64,000 bases of DNA from contig NZ_FNIM01000008.1 of the NCBI RefSeq assembly GCF_900103885.1, positions 81,471 through 145,470 of the forward strand, read 5' to 3'. Source of the DNA: Actinomyces ruminicola (GTDB lineage: Bacteria; Actinomycetota; Actinomycetes; Actinomycetales; Actinomycetaceae). The notes beneath the pieces were generated by a model that did not search any database, had not been told where the DNA came from, and saw only the letters and a list, made by a program, of their open reading frames with translations. The position numbers and the translations under genes are program-made. This document shows, one piece after another, positions 38,903 to 52,351 of this stretch (within the stretch, counting starts at the first letter, position 1; each line of letters begins with the position of its first letter).

Positions 38903-39852
38903 TCGTTGGTGTCCTCTGCTGCCTGTCCGAGCACCGTGCCTGCCGCCGGACGGGCACCGCGCGCCCAGGCGTCGGCGTCCATCCAGTGCTTGCCGGCGGG
39001 TGCCACTCGGCCCAGGCGGACCGCGCCCCGCCCGGTGCCGACGCGCACCTCGTGCTTGGTGGCATGCAGGGCGCCGGGCGCCAGGTCGGTGACCTCCGGG
39101 AGGGGCGTTACCGGACCCAGGCGCAGCCGGGTGCCCTGGTAGGTGGTGTGGGCGCCCGGGGCCGGGGTGACGCCGCGGATGCGGCGGTCGATGTCCACGG
39201 CGCTGTCGCGGAAGTCGATGCGCCCGTCGGCGGGCGTCAGCACCGGGGCGTGGGTGGCCCGTGCGGCGTCCTGCGCCTGCGGGACCACGGCTGCGGACTG
39301 CAGGCCGGACAGGACGTCCAGGAGCAGGGGGGCGCCGGCGTCGGCCAGGCGGGCGAGCAGCTCGCCGGCCGTGTCGTCGGGACGAATGGGCTCGGTGATG
39401 CGGGCGTAGACGGGTCCGGTGTCCAGCCCCTCCTCGAGGCGGAACACGCTGGCTCCGGTGACGGTGTCTCCGGCGATCAGGGCCCGCTGCACGGGGGCGG
39501 CGCCGCGCCAGGCCGGCAGCAGGGAGAAGTGCAGGTTGATCCAACCGTGCGCGGGCACGTCCAGCAGCTCGGTGGGCACGAGCCGACCGTAGGCGACGAC
39601 GACGGCGACGTCGGCATGCAGACCACGCACCCACGCCTGGGTGTCCTCGTCGCGGAGGGTGGCCGGGGTGTGCACCTCCAGCCCGGCTGCACGGGCGGCG
39701 GCGGCCACCGGCGAGGGGTGCAGGGTGCGGCCGCGGCCGCGGCGGGCGTCTGCCCGGGTCAGCACTCCGACCACCTCGTGCTCGGGCGCCGCGATCAGCG
39801 CCCGCAGCGCGGGCAGGGCCGTCTCGGGGGTTCCGGCGAAGAGAACACGCAT
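38899..39852 (-). CDS. fmt: methionyl-tRNA formyltransferase
   Basis: Fmt formylates initiator Met-tRNA. The N-terminal formyltransferase fold has the catalytic set INLHFSLLP (Asn and His) and LDTGPVY (Asp); the C-terminal domain begins near residue 205. At 317 residues it is the usual length. There is no ribosome site before the ATG at 39852; a TAGACT box six bases upstream, lying over the end of the HAD gene, points to a leaderless transcript of fmt-rsmB. No peptide deformylase gene is adjacent in this window. Confidence 0.95.
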   Translation of the reverse strand: MRVLFAGTPETALPALRALIAAPEHEVVGVLTRADARRGRGRTLHPSPVAAAARAAGLEVHTPATLRDEDTQAWVRGLHADVAVVVAYGRLVPTELLDVPAHGWINLHFSLLPAWRGAAPVQRALIAGDTVTGASVFRLEEGLDTGPVYARITEPIRPDDTAGELLARLADAGAPLLLDVLSGLQSAAVVPQAQDAARATHAPVLTPADGRIDFRDSAVDIDRRIRGVTPAPGAHTTYQGTRLRLGPVTPLPEVTDLAPGALHATKHEVRVGTGRGAVRLGRVAPAGKHWMDADAWARGARPAAGTVLGQAAEDTNE

Positions 39853-39856
39853 GGGG

Positions 39857-40522
39857 TCAGTCTAGGGGCGCGGGCAGCAGGCCCTGCTCAATCAGGACGG
39901 CGCGCAGCATCCCGGCACCGGTGAAGCGGTGGGCGCGCATGCCCACGGCCCGAGCGGCATCCACGTTCACCGGCGAGTCGTCAATGAACAGGGTGTGCTC
40001 GGCGCACAGGTGGTAGCGGTCCAGCAGCAGACGGTAGATGGCGGGATCGGGCTTGACCAGGTGCTCCCGCCCGGAGACCACGATGCCGCCGAAGCGCTCC
40101 AGCAGGGGTGAGAGGTGGCGAGTGGCCGCGAACAGCACGTCGTTGAAGTTGGTCAAGGCGTACAGGGGCACGCCGGCGTCCGCCAGCGCCTCAATGATGG
40201 CGGCAGTGCCGGGTACGGGGCCGGTCTTGGTGTCGATGAAGTGGTCCCAGTAGGTGCGCAGGATGCGGGGCCAGTCGGGGCGGTCGGGGTGGGCGGCGGC
40301 CAGCGCGTCGAGGATCTGCTCCAGGGGCACGCCGGCATCCAGCATGGCGTTCCAACGGGGGAAATCGCCCTGTTCCACGAACTCCTGCCAGGCCGCGAGC
40401 TTTACGCGGCCGGCGACCGCGCCGACCGCCTCCCAGGTGTAGATGACATTGCCGTAGTCGAATACGACGGCGTCGATGCCGTCGGCGACGGCACCGGTGC
40501 AGGGATGTGGGGCGGAACTCAT
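39857..40522 (-). CDS. HAD-superfamily hydrolase (subfamily IA, YihX-like)
   Basis: A 221-residue phosphatase-like protein. Motif I is FDYGNVI, motif II is LTNFND, the motif III lysine is in HLVKPDP, and motif IV is FIDDSPVN. In motif I the second aspartate of the classical DxD is replaced by glycine (DYG), as in the YihX-like branch (FDLGNV-type). The substrate is unknown; sugar phosphates are typical. It lies between priA and fmt with short gaps. A TAGAGG hexamer near the start does not match the leaderless pattern exactly. Confidence 0.82.
   Translation of the reverse strand: MSSAPHPCTGAVADGIDAVVFDYGNVIYTWEAVGAVAGRVKLAAWQEFVEQGDFPRWNAMLDAGVPLEQILDALAAAHPDRPDWPRILRTYWDHFIDTKTGPVPGTAAIIEALADAGVPLYALTNFNDVLFAATRHLSPLLERFGGIVVSGREHLVKPDPAIYRLLLDRYHLCAEHTLFIDDSPVNVDAARAVGMRAHRFTGAGMLRAVLIEQGLLPAPLD
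39859..39864 (-). promoter_or_regulatory. -10 box for leaderless fmt transcript
   Basis: TAGACT on the minus strand, then GACCCC and the fmt ATG. The box overlaps the last codons of the upstream HAD gene, so fmt may have its own promoter despite the four-base spacing. Confidence 0.55.
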
Positions 40523-40555
40523 GACCTGACCTCTACCACAGCGCGTCCCGGGTTT

Positions 40556-42634
40556 CTACCACAGAACGGTCGGATCGAGCTCGACGCGCACGGGTTCCTC
40601 CCGGCGCACGGAGCCGTCCCGCAGCTGTAGGCGCAGGAAGGCGGCCAGCTCGCGGCCCCTGCCCAGGGGCGCCCGGATGAGCCCGCGCATGGCCTTCGGC
40701 TCCGCGGGTGCTGCAGGAGCGCTGGGCGAACCTGCGGCCTGTCGGGGGACGGCGACGGGACCGAGCACTTCGAAGTCGGCCGTCCGGGCTCGCTGGAACA
40801 GGTCCTCCAGGCGGGGGCGCGGCCCGTCGACGCGGGCGGCCCGCCAGGCCGGCGGCAGGTGCAGTTCGGCCCGCTCGGTCAGCTCACGGCGGGCGAAGCC
40901 CGCGTGGTCCCAGCGCACCAGCGCCTGCGCCACCACCGGATTGGGGCCGCCCAGGAGGATCACCCGCGCGTCCGGGTGGGCGAGGACGGCGGCGTTGGTC
41001 CAGTGGCGCAGGGCCTCGCTGGCCGCGCCCAGTTCGGCGCGAGCGGACAGGGCGGCCCCGTCCAGCAGCAGCACCGCCCAGTAACCGCCGTCGGCCTCGG
41101 GCTCCGCCCCCGGCGTGGCGACCACCAGCCGGGGGCGGGCGTCGACGGTGGTGATGACGCCGTGGTCCTCCCGCGCCCCGGAGGCGACGACCGGAACGCC
41201 GGGGAAGGCCCGCCCGAGTTCCTCCGCCGTGCGGGTAGTACCCACCTGCACCATGCGCAGCCGCGGGCACCCGCACTCCGAGCAGATCCAGTTGGCGACC
41301 GTACGGGCGCACCAGCGGCAGGTGACGGCTCCCTCCCGCCCCATGGCGAGCGGACCGGAGCAGGCCGTGCAGCGGGCGACGGCGCGGCAGCGGGCGCAGG
41401 CCACCAGTGGTGCGTAACCGCCTCGCGGCACCTGCACCAGCACGGGGCCGCGCTTCAGGGCCGCGCGCACGGCGCGGTGAGCCAGGGAGGGAATGCGGGC
41501 GCCGCCGGAGGGCCCCTCCGCCTCGAGCTCCGGGGCTCCGGGCACCTGCACTCGCGCGGTCGCGGCGCGCACGGTTTCACGGCGGGCGCTCAGCTCGGTG
41601 GCCCAGCCCTGCTCCACGTACGCCTGCGCCTCAACGGAACGGGTGTAGCCGGCGATCAGCAGGCCGGTCCCGGCCAGGCCGCTGCGCAGGGCCAGTACGG
41701 TGCGAGCGTGGATGTAGGGGGCGTGGGGCTCGTCGAGCCGGTCATCGCCGTCGTCCCAGATGACGGCCAGGCCCAGGTTGCGCACGGGGGCGAAGGCGGC
41801 GGCTCTGGTGCCCACCACGACCCGGGTGCGGCCGGTCAGCGCCCGCAGGAACGCCCGGTAACGGCGGGCGGGACCGTGCTCGGCGGAGAGAACCGCCACG
41901 CCCTCCCCGTCCAGGGCGGTGGTCAGCTCGGCGGCAACAGCCTCCGCACGCTCGGTGGTGGCAACGACGACGAGCACGCCGCGCCCACCGGCCAGGGCGG
42001 CCCGGGCGGCGTCGGCGACCAGACGGGTCCAGTGCGGCACCAGGCCGGGACGCCCCGGCAGAGCGGTCCAAACCGCGCGCGGCGCCTCGCCGGCGGCGAG
42101 CCGGTCCAAGAAGCCGGGACCGCCGTCGTAGGTCGCCCAGGCGTCCGCCGGCGGGGGCGACCAGCGCGGTACCGCCGAGGCGGGCCGGTCGCGCTCCTCG
42201 CGCTCGGTGGTGGCGTGGCGGGCGGGCACGGCCAGCCGGACGACGTCGGAGCGCACCCCGGCGGTGCGGGCGGCTACCGCCTCGACCAGACGCATGGTCT
42301 GCGGGGTGAGCACCGGCAGGTCTGAGACGACCCGGCGAATGGAGGCCAGCCGACCGGGGTGGGTGGTGGTGTCCGCGCGTTCCCAGATCCATCCGTGCAG
42401 ATCCTGGCCGCCGAAGCGGACGACCACACGGGTGCCTACGGCCGCGGCGACATCGAGCTCGGGCGGCACCAGGTAGTCGAAGAGCCGGTCCAGGTGCGGT
42501 ACCGCGGTCTCCAGCAGGATCCGCGCAACGGGCTGCGCCACGCCCGGGCCGTCGACCCGGCGCGCGGAGGTCGTGGGGGCGTCAAGCAGTACACCCTGTT
42601 CGGGAGCTGCCCCCGGGGCGGCGGCCGCCGACAC
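40556..42634 (-). CDS. priA: primosomal protein N' (PriA), ATPase motifs degenerate
   Basis: PriA recognises stalled forks and reloads the replisome. This 692-residue protein keeps the N-terminal DNA-binding domain (ARILLETAVPHLDRLFDYLVP) and the eight-cysteine zinc module (CARCRAVARCTACSG through CSECGCP). It lacks the helicase motifs: the P-loop position reads GGRGVLVVVAT without GKT, and the DEAH position reads DDGDD. Loss of ATPase motifs is typical of actinobacterial PriA. The start is uncertain: GTG at 42634 has AGGAGG five bases upstream, with alternatives at 42637 and 42652. It follows metK by 27 bp. Confidence 0.9.
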   Translation of the reverse strand: MSAAAAPGAAPEQGVLLDAPTTSARRVDGPGVAQPVARILLETAVPHLDRLFDYLVPPELDVAAAVGTRVVVRFGGQDLHGWIWERADTTTHPGRLASIRRVVSDLPVLTPQTMRLVEAVAARTAGVRSDVVRLAVPARHATTEREERDRPASAVPRWSPPPADAWATYDGGPGFLDRLAAGEAPRAVWTALPGRPGLVPHWTRLVADAARAALAGGRGVLVVVATTERAEAVAAELTTALDGEGVAVLSAEHGPARRYRAFLRALTGRTRVVVGTRAAAFAPVRNLGLAVIWDDGDDRLDEPHAPYIHARTVLALRSGLAGTGLLIAGYTRSVEAQAYVEQGWATELSARRETVRAATARVQVPGAPELEAEGPSGGARIPSLAHRAVRAALKRGPVLVQVPRGGYAPLVACARCRAVARCTACSGPLAMGREGAVTCRWCARTVANWICSECGCPRLRMVQVGTTRTAEELGRAFPGVPVVASGAREDHGVITTVDARPRLVVATPGAEPEADGGYWAVLLLDGAALSARAELGAASEALRHWTNAAVLAHPDARVILLGGPNPVVAQALVRWDHAGFARRELTERAELHLPPAWRAARVDGPRPRLEDLFQRARTADFEVLGPVAVPRQAAGSPSAPAAPAEPKAMRGLIRAPLGRGRELAAFLRLQLRDGSVRREEPVRVELDPTVLW

Positions 42635-42661
42635 CATGACCTCCTCCCCCACCCGGCGCCG

Positions 42662-43864
42662 TCAGCAGGCCTCGCGCAGCGCCGCCGCCCGGTCGGTGCT
42701 CTCCCAGGTGAAGCCCGGCCGGCCGAAGTGACCGTAGGCGCTGGTGCTCCGGTAGATCGGACGCAGTAGGTCCAGGTCGCGCACGATCGCGGCCGGGCGC
42801 AGGTCGAAGACCGTGCTGATGGCGGCGCTGATCCGCTCCACGGGTACCTTCTCGGTGCCGAAGGTCTCCACGTACAGACCCACCGGGCGGGCGGAGCCGA
42901 TCGCGTAGGCGATCTGCACCTCGCAGCGGTCGGCCAGCCCGGCGGCAACCACGTTCTTGGCCACCCAGCGCATGGCGTAGGTGCCGGAGCGGTCGACCTT
43001 GGAGGGATCCTTGCCGGAGAAGGCGCCGCCGCCGTGACGGGCCATGCCCCCGTAGGTGTCCACAATGATCTTGCGTCCGGTCAGGCCGGCATCGCCGGCG
43101 GGGCCGCCGATCACGAACTGCCCGGAGGGGTTGATCAGGATCTCGGCGTCGGCGACGGCCAGCCTCAGCCCCTTGTCCTCCTCCGCCTCGAGCACCGGGC
43201 GGATTACCTCCCGAGTGATCGCGTCGGTGAGCCACGGCCGGGTGCGGTCGGGGTCGTGCTGCGTGGAGACGACCACCCCGGAAAGCGACACGGGCTTGTC
43301 GCCGTCGTAGCCAATGGTGACCTGGGTCTTGCCGTCGGGACGTAGGCCCTCGACGATGCCCAGCTTGCGCACCCGGGCCAGGCGCTCCGCCAGGCGGTGC
43401 GCCAGGTGAATGGGCAGCGGCATGAGCTCCGCGGTGTCCGTGCAGGCGTAGCCGAACATGAGCCCCTGGTCGCCCGCGCCCTGGAAGTCCAGCGGGTCCA
43501 GGTCGGAGCCGTCGTCGCGTACCTCCAGGGCCTTGTCCACGCCGGCGGCGATGTCCGGGGACTGCTGGCCGATCGAGATCGACACCCCGCAGGAGGCGCC
43601 GTCGAAGCACACCTCGGACGAGGTGTAGCCGATGGAGACGATCTCGCGACGGACGATGTCGGGGATCTCCACATAGGCGCTGGTGGTCACCTCACCGGCG
43701 ACGTGTACGAGGCCGGTGGTGACCATGGTCTCCACCGCGACATGCGCGGCAGGGTCTTGCGTGAGGATGGCGTCGAGGATGGCGTCGGACACTCGGTCGC
43801 AGATCTTGTCCGGGTGCCCCTCGGTGACGGACTCGGACGTGAACGGACGTAGGCGGGAACTCAC
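42662..43864 (-). CDS. metK: S-adenosylmethionine synthase
   Basis: MetK makes SAM from ATP and methionine. The 400-residue protein has the signatures [12 protein letters not shown] (near residue 15), [12 protein letters not shown] (near 125) and [16 protein letters not shown] (phosphate loop). The start is the GTG at 43864, six bases after a TACCCT box, with no Shine-Dalgarno sequence. Only 67 bp separate it from coaBC. SAM made here serves rsmB and the radical SAM enzyme among others, but no regulatory link is visible; I see no SAM riboswitch. Confidence 0.97.
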   Translation of the reverse strand: MSSRLRPFTSESVTEGHPDKICDRVSDAILDAILTQDPAAHVAVETMVTTGLVHVAGEVTTSAYVEIPDIVRREIVSIGYTSSEVCFDGASCGVSISIGQQSPDIAAGVDKALEVRDDGSDLDPLDFQGAGDQGLMFGYACTDTAELMPLPIHLAHRLAERLARVRKLGIVEGLRPDGKTQVTIGYDGDKPVSLSGVVVSTQHDPDRTRPWLTDAITREVIRPVLEAEEDKGLRLAVADAEILINPSGQFVIGGPAGDAGLTGRKIIVDTYGGMARHGGGAFSGKDPSKVDRSGTYAMRWVAKNVVAAGLADRCEVQIAYAIGSARPVGLYVETFGTEKVPVERISAAISTVFDLRPAAIVRDLDLLRPIYRSTSAYGHFGRPGFTWESTDRAAALREAC

Positions 43865-43870
43865 CCCCCA

Positions 43871-43876
43871 AGGGTA
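43871..43876 (-). promoter_or_regulatory. -10 box for leaderless metK transcript
   Basis: TACCCT on the minus strand, then TGGGGG and the metK GTG. It matches the TANNNT-N6-start pattern exactly. Confidence 0.6.
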
Positions 43877-43931
43877 CCGGCGGACACCTGCACAATCCGC
43901 TTCGGCCCGGTGCCGGCACATGTGGCAAGCC

Positions 43932-45263
43932 TTACTGCCGATCCGGGAGTGCCTCGAGTCTGTCTGCAATCAGCTCCACCAGGGCGTCGGCGACCTCCTG
44001 CTTGGAGCCACTGGCACGGGTGACCTCGCGCCCGCCCGCGTCCAGCACCACGACGGCGTTGGGCACATCCCCGAACCCCTGGGAGCGGCCGACGGCGTTG
44101 ACCGCCAGCAGGTCGGCGCCCTTGCGCCGAGCCTTGGCGGCGCCGTGGTCCAGCACGTCGCCGTCGGCGTCACCGGTCTCGGCGGCGAAGCCGACCACCA
44201 GGGTGCGTCCGCCGTCCGTGCGCGGCGGGTCGGTGACGAGCTCGGCCAGCACATCCGGGTTCTCCACCAGGGCGATGACGGGGCCGGTGGATCCATCCGG
44301 CCCGCCCTGTGCGTCGGACGGGGCGAGCGGGTGCTTCTTAAGCTTGGCGGCCGCGACGGTGGCGGGGCGGAAGTCGGCTACGGCGGCGGCCATGACTACG
44401 GCGTCGGCGTCCGTCGCGGCCGCGCGTACTGCGGCGCGCAGGTCGAGGGCGGTGGTGACGGGCACGACCTCGATCCGGGGCGGCAGGTCGGCGAGCACCT
44501 GGGCGTCTACGTGCGCGGACACCAGGGTCACGCGCGCGCCGCGAGCGGCGGCGGCGCGGGCGATGGCTGCGCCCTGCCGGCCGGAGGAGCGATTTCCGAG
44601 ATAGCGCACGGGGTCGAGTGGCTCGCGGGTGCCTCCCGCGGAGACGACGACGTGGCGGCCCACCAGGTCGCGGTGGTCGCTCACCTCGGCGGAGTCGAGC
44701 ACGGCCAGCGCGCGGGCCACGATCTTCTCAGGCGCGGGCAGACGCCCGGACCCGTAACCGGATCCGGTGAGCGGGCCACTGTCCGGATCGATGATGGCCA
44801 CCCCGCGACGGCGCAGCGTGGCCACGTTCGCGCGGGTGGCCGGGTGGTTCCACATCTGGGTGTGCATCGCCGGCGCCATCACCACGGGCGCCGTAGTGGT
44901 CAGCAGCGTCGCGGTCAGCAGGTCATCGGCCCGGCCGGCGGCGGCCCGGGCCAGCAGGTCCGCGGAGGCGGGCGCCACCAGGACCAGCTCGGCCCACTCC
45001 CCCACGTCCACGTGCGCCACGGCGGCGGCGTCGTCGAAGACCCCGCTCTGAACCGGGGAGCCGGTGACTGCGGCCAGTGCGGGAGCGCCGATGAAGCGCA
45101 GGGCAGCCGCCGTGGGCACGGTGCGCACCTCGTGCCCGGCCGCGCGCAGCAGCCGGATCACGGAGGGCGCCTTGTAGGCGGCGATGGAACCGGATACGCC
45201 CACGACGATGCGACGTGCCCGGGACGCGCGCGCGTCCCGGGCACGGGTGCTGTCAGTGTTCAC
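43932..45263 (-). CDS. coaBC: bifunctional phosphopantothenoylcysteine decarboxylase/phosphopantothenate-cysteine ligase
   Basis: CoaBC performs two steps of coenzyme A synthesis. The N-terminal FMN-dependent decarboxylase has [12 protein letters not shown], the active-site His in AHVDVGEW, and PAMHTQMW. The C-terminal ligase begins near residue 190 ([23 protein letters not shown]) and has [10 protein letters not shown] and KLKK. The flap where E. coli has its catalytic cysteine (ACGDxGPGR) reads [12 protein letters not shown] with no cysteine, as I recall for other actinobacteria. The GTG at 45263 is the only reasonable start, 26 bases after the rpoZ stop, without a clear ribosome site. Confidence 0.93.
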   Translation of the reverse strand: MNTDSTRARDARASRARRIVVGVSGSIAAYKAPSVIRLLRAAGHEVRTVPTAAALRFIGAPALAAVTGSPVQSGVFDDAAAVAHVDVGEWAELVLVAPASADLLARAAAGRADDLLTATLLTTTAPVVMAPAMHTQMWNHPATRANVATLRRRGVAIIDPDSGPLTGSGYGSGRLPAPEKIVARALAVLDSAEVSDHRDLVGRHVVVSAGGTREPLDPVRYLGNRSSGRQGAAIARAAAARGARVTLVSAHVDAQVLADLPPRIEVVPVTTALDLRAAVRAAATDADAVVMAAAVADFRPATVAAAKLKKHPLAPSDAQGGPDGSTGPVIALVENPDVLAELVTDPPRTDGGRTLVVGFAAETGDADGDVLDHGAAKARRKGADLLAVNAVGRSQGFGDVPNAVVVLDAGGREVTRASGSKQEVADALVELIADRLEALPDRQ

Positions 45264-45288
45264 GACGGCTCGTACAGGCGCTGGACCA

Positions 45289-45690
45289 TCAGAACTGGAT
45301 GTCGTCCAGGCCGGTGGCGGACTCGCCCTGGTCGCCGAGGTCCAGCGGAGTGTCCAGGGAGATGTCGGAGAACATGTCGGCCTCGGCGGCGCGGCGGGCC
45401 TCCTCGGCCTCGGCGCGGCGGGCGCGGGCCTCATCCCCGGGGATGACCTGGAGCTTGCCCTCGGCGACCTCGCGCAGGGCGATGCTCAGGGCCTTCTCCT
45501 CGGTGTCGGCCTCCACCAGGGGGCCGAAGTACTCGAACTGGTTGTCCTCCAGCTGCTGGATGTAGCTGTTGATCTGCCGGGCGCGCTTGGCGGCCTCCAC
45601 CACCAGCCCGTACTTGGAGTCGACCTTCTCCAGGAGGTCGTCAATGGGAGGGTTGGTGATTCCCTCGGGGTCGGCGGAGGTTCCGAGCAT
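45289..45690 (-). CDS. rpoZ: RNA polymerase omega subunit
   Basis: Omega assists folding and assembly of beta' in RNA polymerase. The 133-residue protein has the conserved core [19 protein letters not shown] and [12 protein letters not shown] near its start. Its C-terminus has an actinobacterial-type acidic extension with Glu/Ala-rich helix ([15 protein letters not shown]). The ATG at 45690 has GGGAG eight bases upstream and is preferred to an in-frame TTG at 45705. It forms the usual gmk-rpoZ-coaBC order. Confidence 0.95.
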   Translation of the reverse strand: MLGTSADPEGITNPPIDDLLEKVDSKYGLVVEAAKRARQINSYIQQLEDNQFEYFGPLVEADTEEKALSIALREVAEGKLQVIPGDEARARRAEAEEARRAAEADMFSDISLDTPLDLGDQGESATGLDDIQF

Positions 45691-45787
45691 GTGCTTGTCT
45701 CCCAATGTGTTCTGCTACCTGATTCGCGGTGATGGTCTGGCAGGGTGCGGGCGCGCGCTGGCGCCACCGCACTGCAAGCACCCGAGT

Positions 45788-46363
45788 CTAGCGGCTCAGG
45801 CCGAGCACGTCTTCCAGCTCATCCGTGGCACGTGCCACGGAGTCGTTGACGATGACGCGGTCGAACTCGTCTGCGGCGTCGAGCTCCACTCGAGCAGTGG
45901 CCAGGCGGCGGGTGCGCTCGGCGTCCGACTCGGTGCCGCGCCCCAGCAGCCGGGAGACCAGTTCCTCCCAGCTGGGCGGCGCGATGAAGACCAGCTGGGC
46001 GTCGGGCATGGCGGCGCGCACCTGGCGCGCACCCGCCAGGTCGATCTCAAGCAGGGCCGGGCGGCCGGCATCCAGTTGCTCCTGCACGGGACGCCGGGGG
46101 GTGCCGTAGCGATGCGTGCCGTGCACGAGCGCCCACTCCAGCATGTCTCCGGCCTCGACCAGCCGGTCGAACTCGGCGTCGGAGACGAAGTGGTAGTGGA
46201 CGCCGTCGCGCTCACCGGGGCGGGGCGCGCGCGTGGTTGCCGAGACGGATACGAACAGGTCGGGGTGGCGGCGTCGCAGCTCGGCGACGAGGGTGCCCTT
46301 CCCCACGGCGGTCGGCCCGGCGATCACGGTGAGGCGGGCGGGCGGCACCTGGGCTGCGGTCAT
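45788..46363 (-). CDS. gmk: guanylate kinase
   Basis: Gmk phosphorylates GMP to GDP. The 191-residue protein has the P-loop GPTAVGKGT, the GMP-binding segment [19 protein letters not shown], and the lid region [13 protein letters not shown]. The P-loop has Thr-Ala where many have Ser-Gly, a common actinobacterial form. It lies 28 bp after mihF. Instead of a ribosome site, CATTAT lies six bases before the ATG, a near match to the leaderless pattern. Confidence 0.96.
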   Translation of the reverse strand: MTAAQVPPARLTVIAGPTAVGKGTLVAELRRRHPDLFVSVSATTRAPRPGERDGVHYHFVSDAEFDRLVEAGDMLEWALVHGTHRYGTPRRPVQEQLDAGRPALLEIDLAGARQVRAAMPDAQLVFIAPPSWEELVSRLLGRGTESDAERTRRLATARVELDAADEFDRVIVNDSVARATDELEDVLGLSR

Positions 46364-46369
46364 GGGGAC

Positions 46370-46375
46370 ATAATG
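46370..46375 (-). promoter_or_regulatory. possible -10 box for gmk
   Basis: CATTAT on the minus strand, six bases before the gmk ATG. It differs from the TANNNT pattern only in the first base. Confidence 0.4.
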
Positions 46376-46391
46376 CCCCGTGACCTGCGGC

Positions 46392-46703
46392 TCAGCCGAA
46401 GCGACGCACGAGCTCGGCGCGCTGCCGGGGGCCTAGCCCCCGCACCCGTCGGCTGGCGGCAATGCCGACCTCCTCCAGCACGGCCCGCGCGCCCACGCTG
46501 CCCACGCGCGGCAAGGACCGCAGCAGGTCCAGCGCCCGCATCTTGGCCAGTGCCTCGTCGCTCTGGGCGGCCTCCAGCAGGCCGGAGACGGTCAGGGCGC
46601 CGCGTTTGAGCTGGGCCTTGGCCCGGGCGCGCCGGTCTCGGGCGGCTGCCGCCTTGCACAGCGCATCTGCCCGTTGCCTGGGACTGAGTTCAGGGATCGC
46701 CAT
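46392..46703 (-). CDS. mihF: actinobacterial integration host factor (mIHF)
   Basis: This 103-residue nucleoid-associated protein binds and bends DNA through an S13-like helix-two-turn-helix. The family core is [30 protein letters not shown]; the N-terminal half is a basic helix rich in Arg, Lys and Ala. It is unrelated to E. coli IHF. The ATG at 46703 has GGAGG at good distance. It sits between pyrF and gmk, the conserved actinobacterial position. The 100-bp gap to pyrF holds only a short GC hairpin. Confidence 0.95.
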   Translation of the reverse strand: MAIPELSPRQRADALCKAAAARDRRARAKAQLKRGALTVSGLLEAAQSDEALAKMRALDLLRSLPRVGSVGARAVLEEVGIAASRRVRGLGPRQRAELVRRFG

Positions 46704-46803
46704 GATATGCCTCCATCGGCAGTAGGGACATCTGCCGTGGCCAGGTTATGCCCCGCCGGGGCCCGTGCGCACGCCCCGCGTGGCGCGCCGGGGTGAGAGC
46801 CCG

Positions 46804-47696
46804 TCAGGGACGCAGGGCGGCAGTGGCCTGGGCGACGGCCCGGTCGGCGGCCTCCCGCAGATCCGCGGCGCCGGGGCCCGCTTGCAGCACGCCGCGGGAG
46901 GTGGAGGCGAGCACGTTGCCGCGTGCGGGACCGAACACCTTCTGCAACTCGGCCGCCCCGGCCCCCTGCGCCCCCACGCCGGGAGCCAGCAGGGGGGCAT
47001 TGGCCGCCAGCAGGTCAATGCCCAGGGCGTCCACGGCCGCGCCGACGGTGGCGCCGACGACCAGCCCGACGCTGCCGAGCTCGCCCGCGGCGCGGGCGGC
47101 TGCATTGGAGGCAGCCGCCCCGGCGACGATGTCGGCGGCGACCGCCCGCCCGGCCGGGCCGCGGGCGTGCTGCACGCCCGCCCCCTCCGGGTTGGAGGTC
47201 AGTGCCAGCACGAACACGCCCCGGCCGGTGTCCGCGGCCAGTTCCAGCGCCGGCAGCAGTGAGCCATAGCCCAGGTACGGGGAGACGGTGATGGCGTCGG
47301 CTGCCAGTGGGGCGCCGTCGGCCAGGTAGGCCTGGGCGTAGCCATCCATGGTGGAGCCGATGTCTCCGCGCTTGACGTCCAGGATCGCGAGCGTGCCCGC
47401 CTGGCGCAGGGCCGCCAGCGTCTCCTCCAACACGGCGACGCCGGCGGAGCCGTGGCGCTCGAAGAAGGCGGACTGGGGCTTGACGCCCGCCACCCGTCCT
47501 CCCAGCGCGTCGACCACGCGCAGGGAGAACTCCCGCAGCCCGGCTGCCGTGTCCGGCAGGCCCCAGGCGTCCAGGAGGGCCGCATGCGGGTCGATGCCCA
47601 CGCACAGCGGGCCGTGGGTGTCCATGGCTGCCGCCAGGCGTGCCCCGAAGGGTGGATCCACCCGGTGGGAGCTGTCCTCGCGCGCCGGAGCGGGGC

Positions 47697-47700
<4 letters not shown>
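46804..47700 (-). CDS. pyrF: orotidine 5'-phosphate decarboxylase (type 2)
   Basis: PyrF converts OMP to UMP, the last step of de novo UMP synthesis. The 298-residue length and the motifs [20 protein letters not shown] and [17 protein letters not shown] mark the longer type 2 family. The catalytic DxKxxD motif is intact (Asp-Val-Lys-Arg-Gly-Asp). This contrasts with the altered motif in the distant relative at 59299-59967. The ATG overlaps the carB stop by four bases, closing the pyr operon. Confidence 0.95.
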
Positions 47701-51031
<3,331 letters not shown>

Positions 51032-51032
<1 letters not shown>

Positions 51033-52351
51033 CAGGCGTTCTCCTCGGGGGTTGCGGTGGGGGCGGAGTCGGTTTCGGCGGAGGCGACGCGGTGCTCGTG
51101 CATCATGCGGATGAAGCGGTCGAACAGGTGCTCGCCGTCGTGCGGGCCGGCGGCGGCCTCGGGGTGGAACTGGACGGAGAAGGCCGGCAGGTCCAGGGCG
51201 CGCAGGCCCTCGACCACGCCGTCGTTCAGCCCCAGGTAGCTGACTTCGACGCGCCCGTAGCGCCCGGAGTCGAAGGGCGCCGTGCTGGGGCCGTCCACGG
51301 GGGCGTCGACGGCGAAGCCGTGGTTGTGGGAGGTGATCTCGACCCGGCCGGTGGCCCGGTCCAGCACCGGCTGGTTCACGCCGCGGTGCCCGTAGCCGAG
51401 CTTGTAGGTGCCGTACCCCAGTGCGCGGCCGAAGATCTGGTTGCCCAGGCAGATGCCGAAGAAGGGGATGCGGGCGTCCAGGACGCCGCGCAGCAGCTCC
51501 ACCTCGGCGTCGGCCGTGCCGGGGTCGCCGGGACCGTTGGAGAAGAAGACGCCGTCGGGGTGCAGGGCGAGCACCTCATCCAGGTTGGTGGACTGGGGCA
51601 GCACGTGCACGCGCACGCCCCGCTCGGCCAGCTGCCAGGGGGTGCGGGCCTTGATGCCCAGGTCGATGGCGGCCACGACGGCGACGGGCTCCTTGCCCGC
51701 GAAGTGGCCGCTGGGCTCGACCACATAGGCCTCGGTGGTGGTCACCTCGGCGGCGAGCGCCTGCCCCGCCATCGCCGGCTCGGCGCGTACGGCGTCCAGG
51801 CAGGCTGCCAGGGCCGCCTGGGAGGCCGCGGAACGCGGGGGCTCGCCGACGCCGTCGGGCAGGGCGCTGCCGGAGAAGATCCCGGCGCGCATGGCGCCCC
51901 GCTCCCGCAGGTGACGGGTGAGGGCGCGCGTGTCGATGTCGCAGATGCCGACCACCCCGTGGGTGGCCAGCTCGGACTCCAGCTCACGGCGGGCCCGCCA
52001 GGAGGAGGCGCGGCGGGCGGGGTCGCGCACCACGAAGCCCGCCACCCAGATGCGGTCGGACTCGCCGTCCTCGTCGTTGACTCCCGTGTTGCCGATGTGT
52101 GGGGAGGTCATCACCACGATCTGCCGGTGGTAGGAGGGGTCGGTGAGGGTCTCCTGGTAGCCGGTCATGCCGGTGTTGAAGACGATCTCGGCGACGGTGG
52201 AGCCGGTGGCGCCGTAGGAGCGGCCCATCAGCGTGTAGCCGTCCTCCAGGACCAGCAGTGCCGGGGTGCGCTCGCTCGGCGCTCCCGCGGGCAGGGCAGG
52301 GCTGGTGAAGCCGCCGTAGGCGGCCGGGGCCGTGGGGCTGGGGGCGCTCAT
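51032..52351 (-). CDS. carA: carbamoyl-phosphate synthase small (glutaminase) subunit
   Basis: CarA releases ammonia from glutamine for CarB. The 439-residue protein has an N-terminal CarA domain ([33 protein letters not shown]) and a C-terminal class I amidotransferase with GICLGNQ (catalytic Cys), SHNHGFAV and VQFHPEA (His and Glu). The ATG at 52351 overlaps the pyrC stop (ATGA). A Pro/Ala-rich N-terminal extension of about 30 residues is slightly unusual. Confidence 0.96.

Noticed and set aside
40523..40536. Leaderless-type -10 box for the HAD gene
   Set aside because: The nearest hexamer is TAGAGG at seven bases, which breaks both the final T and the six-base spacing.
42662..43931. SAM riboswitch upstream of metK
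   Set aside because: The metK start lies six bases after its -10 box, leaving no leader to hold a riboswitch.
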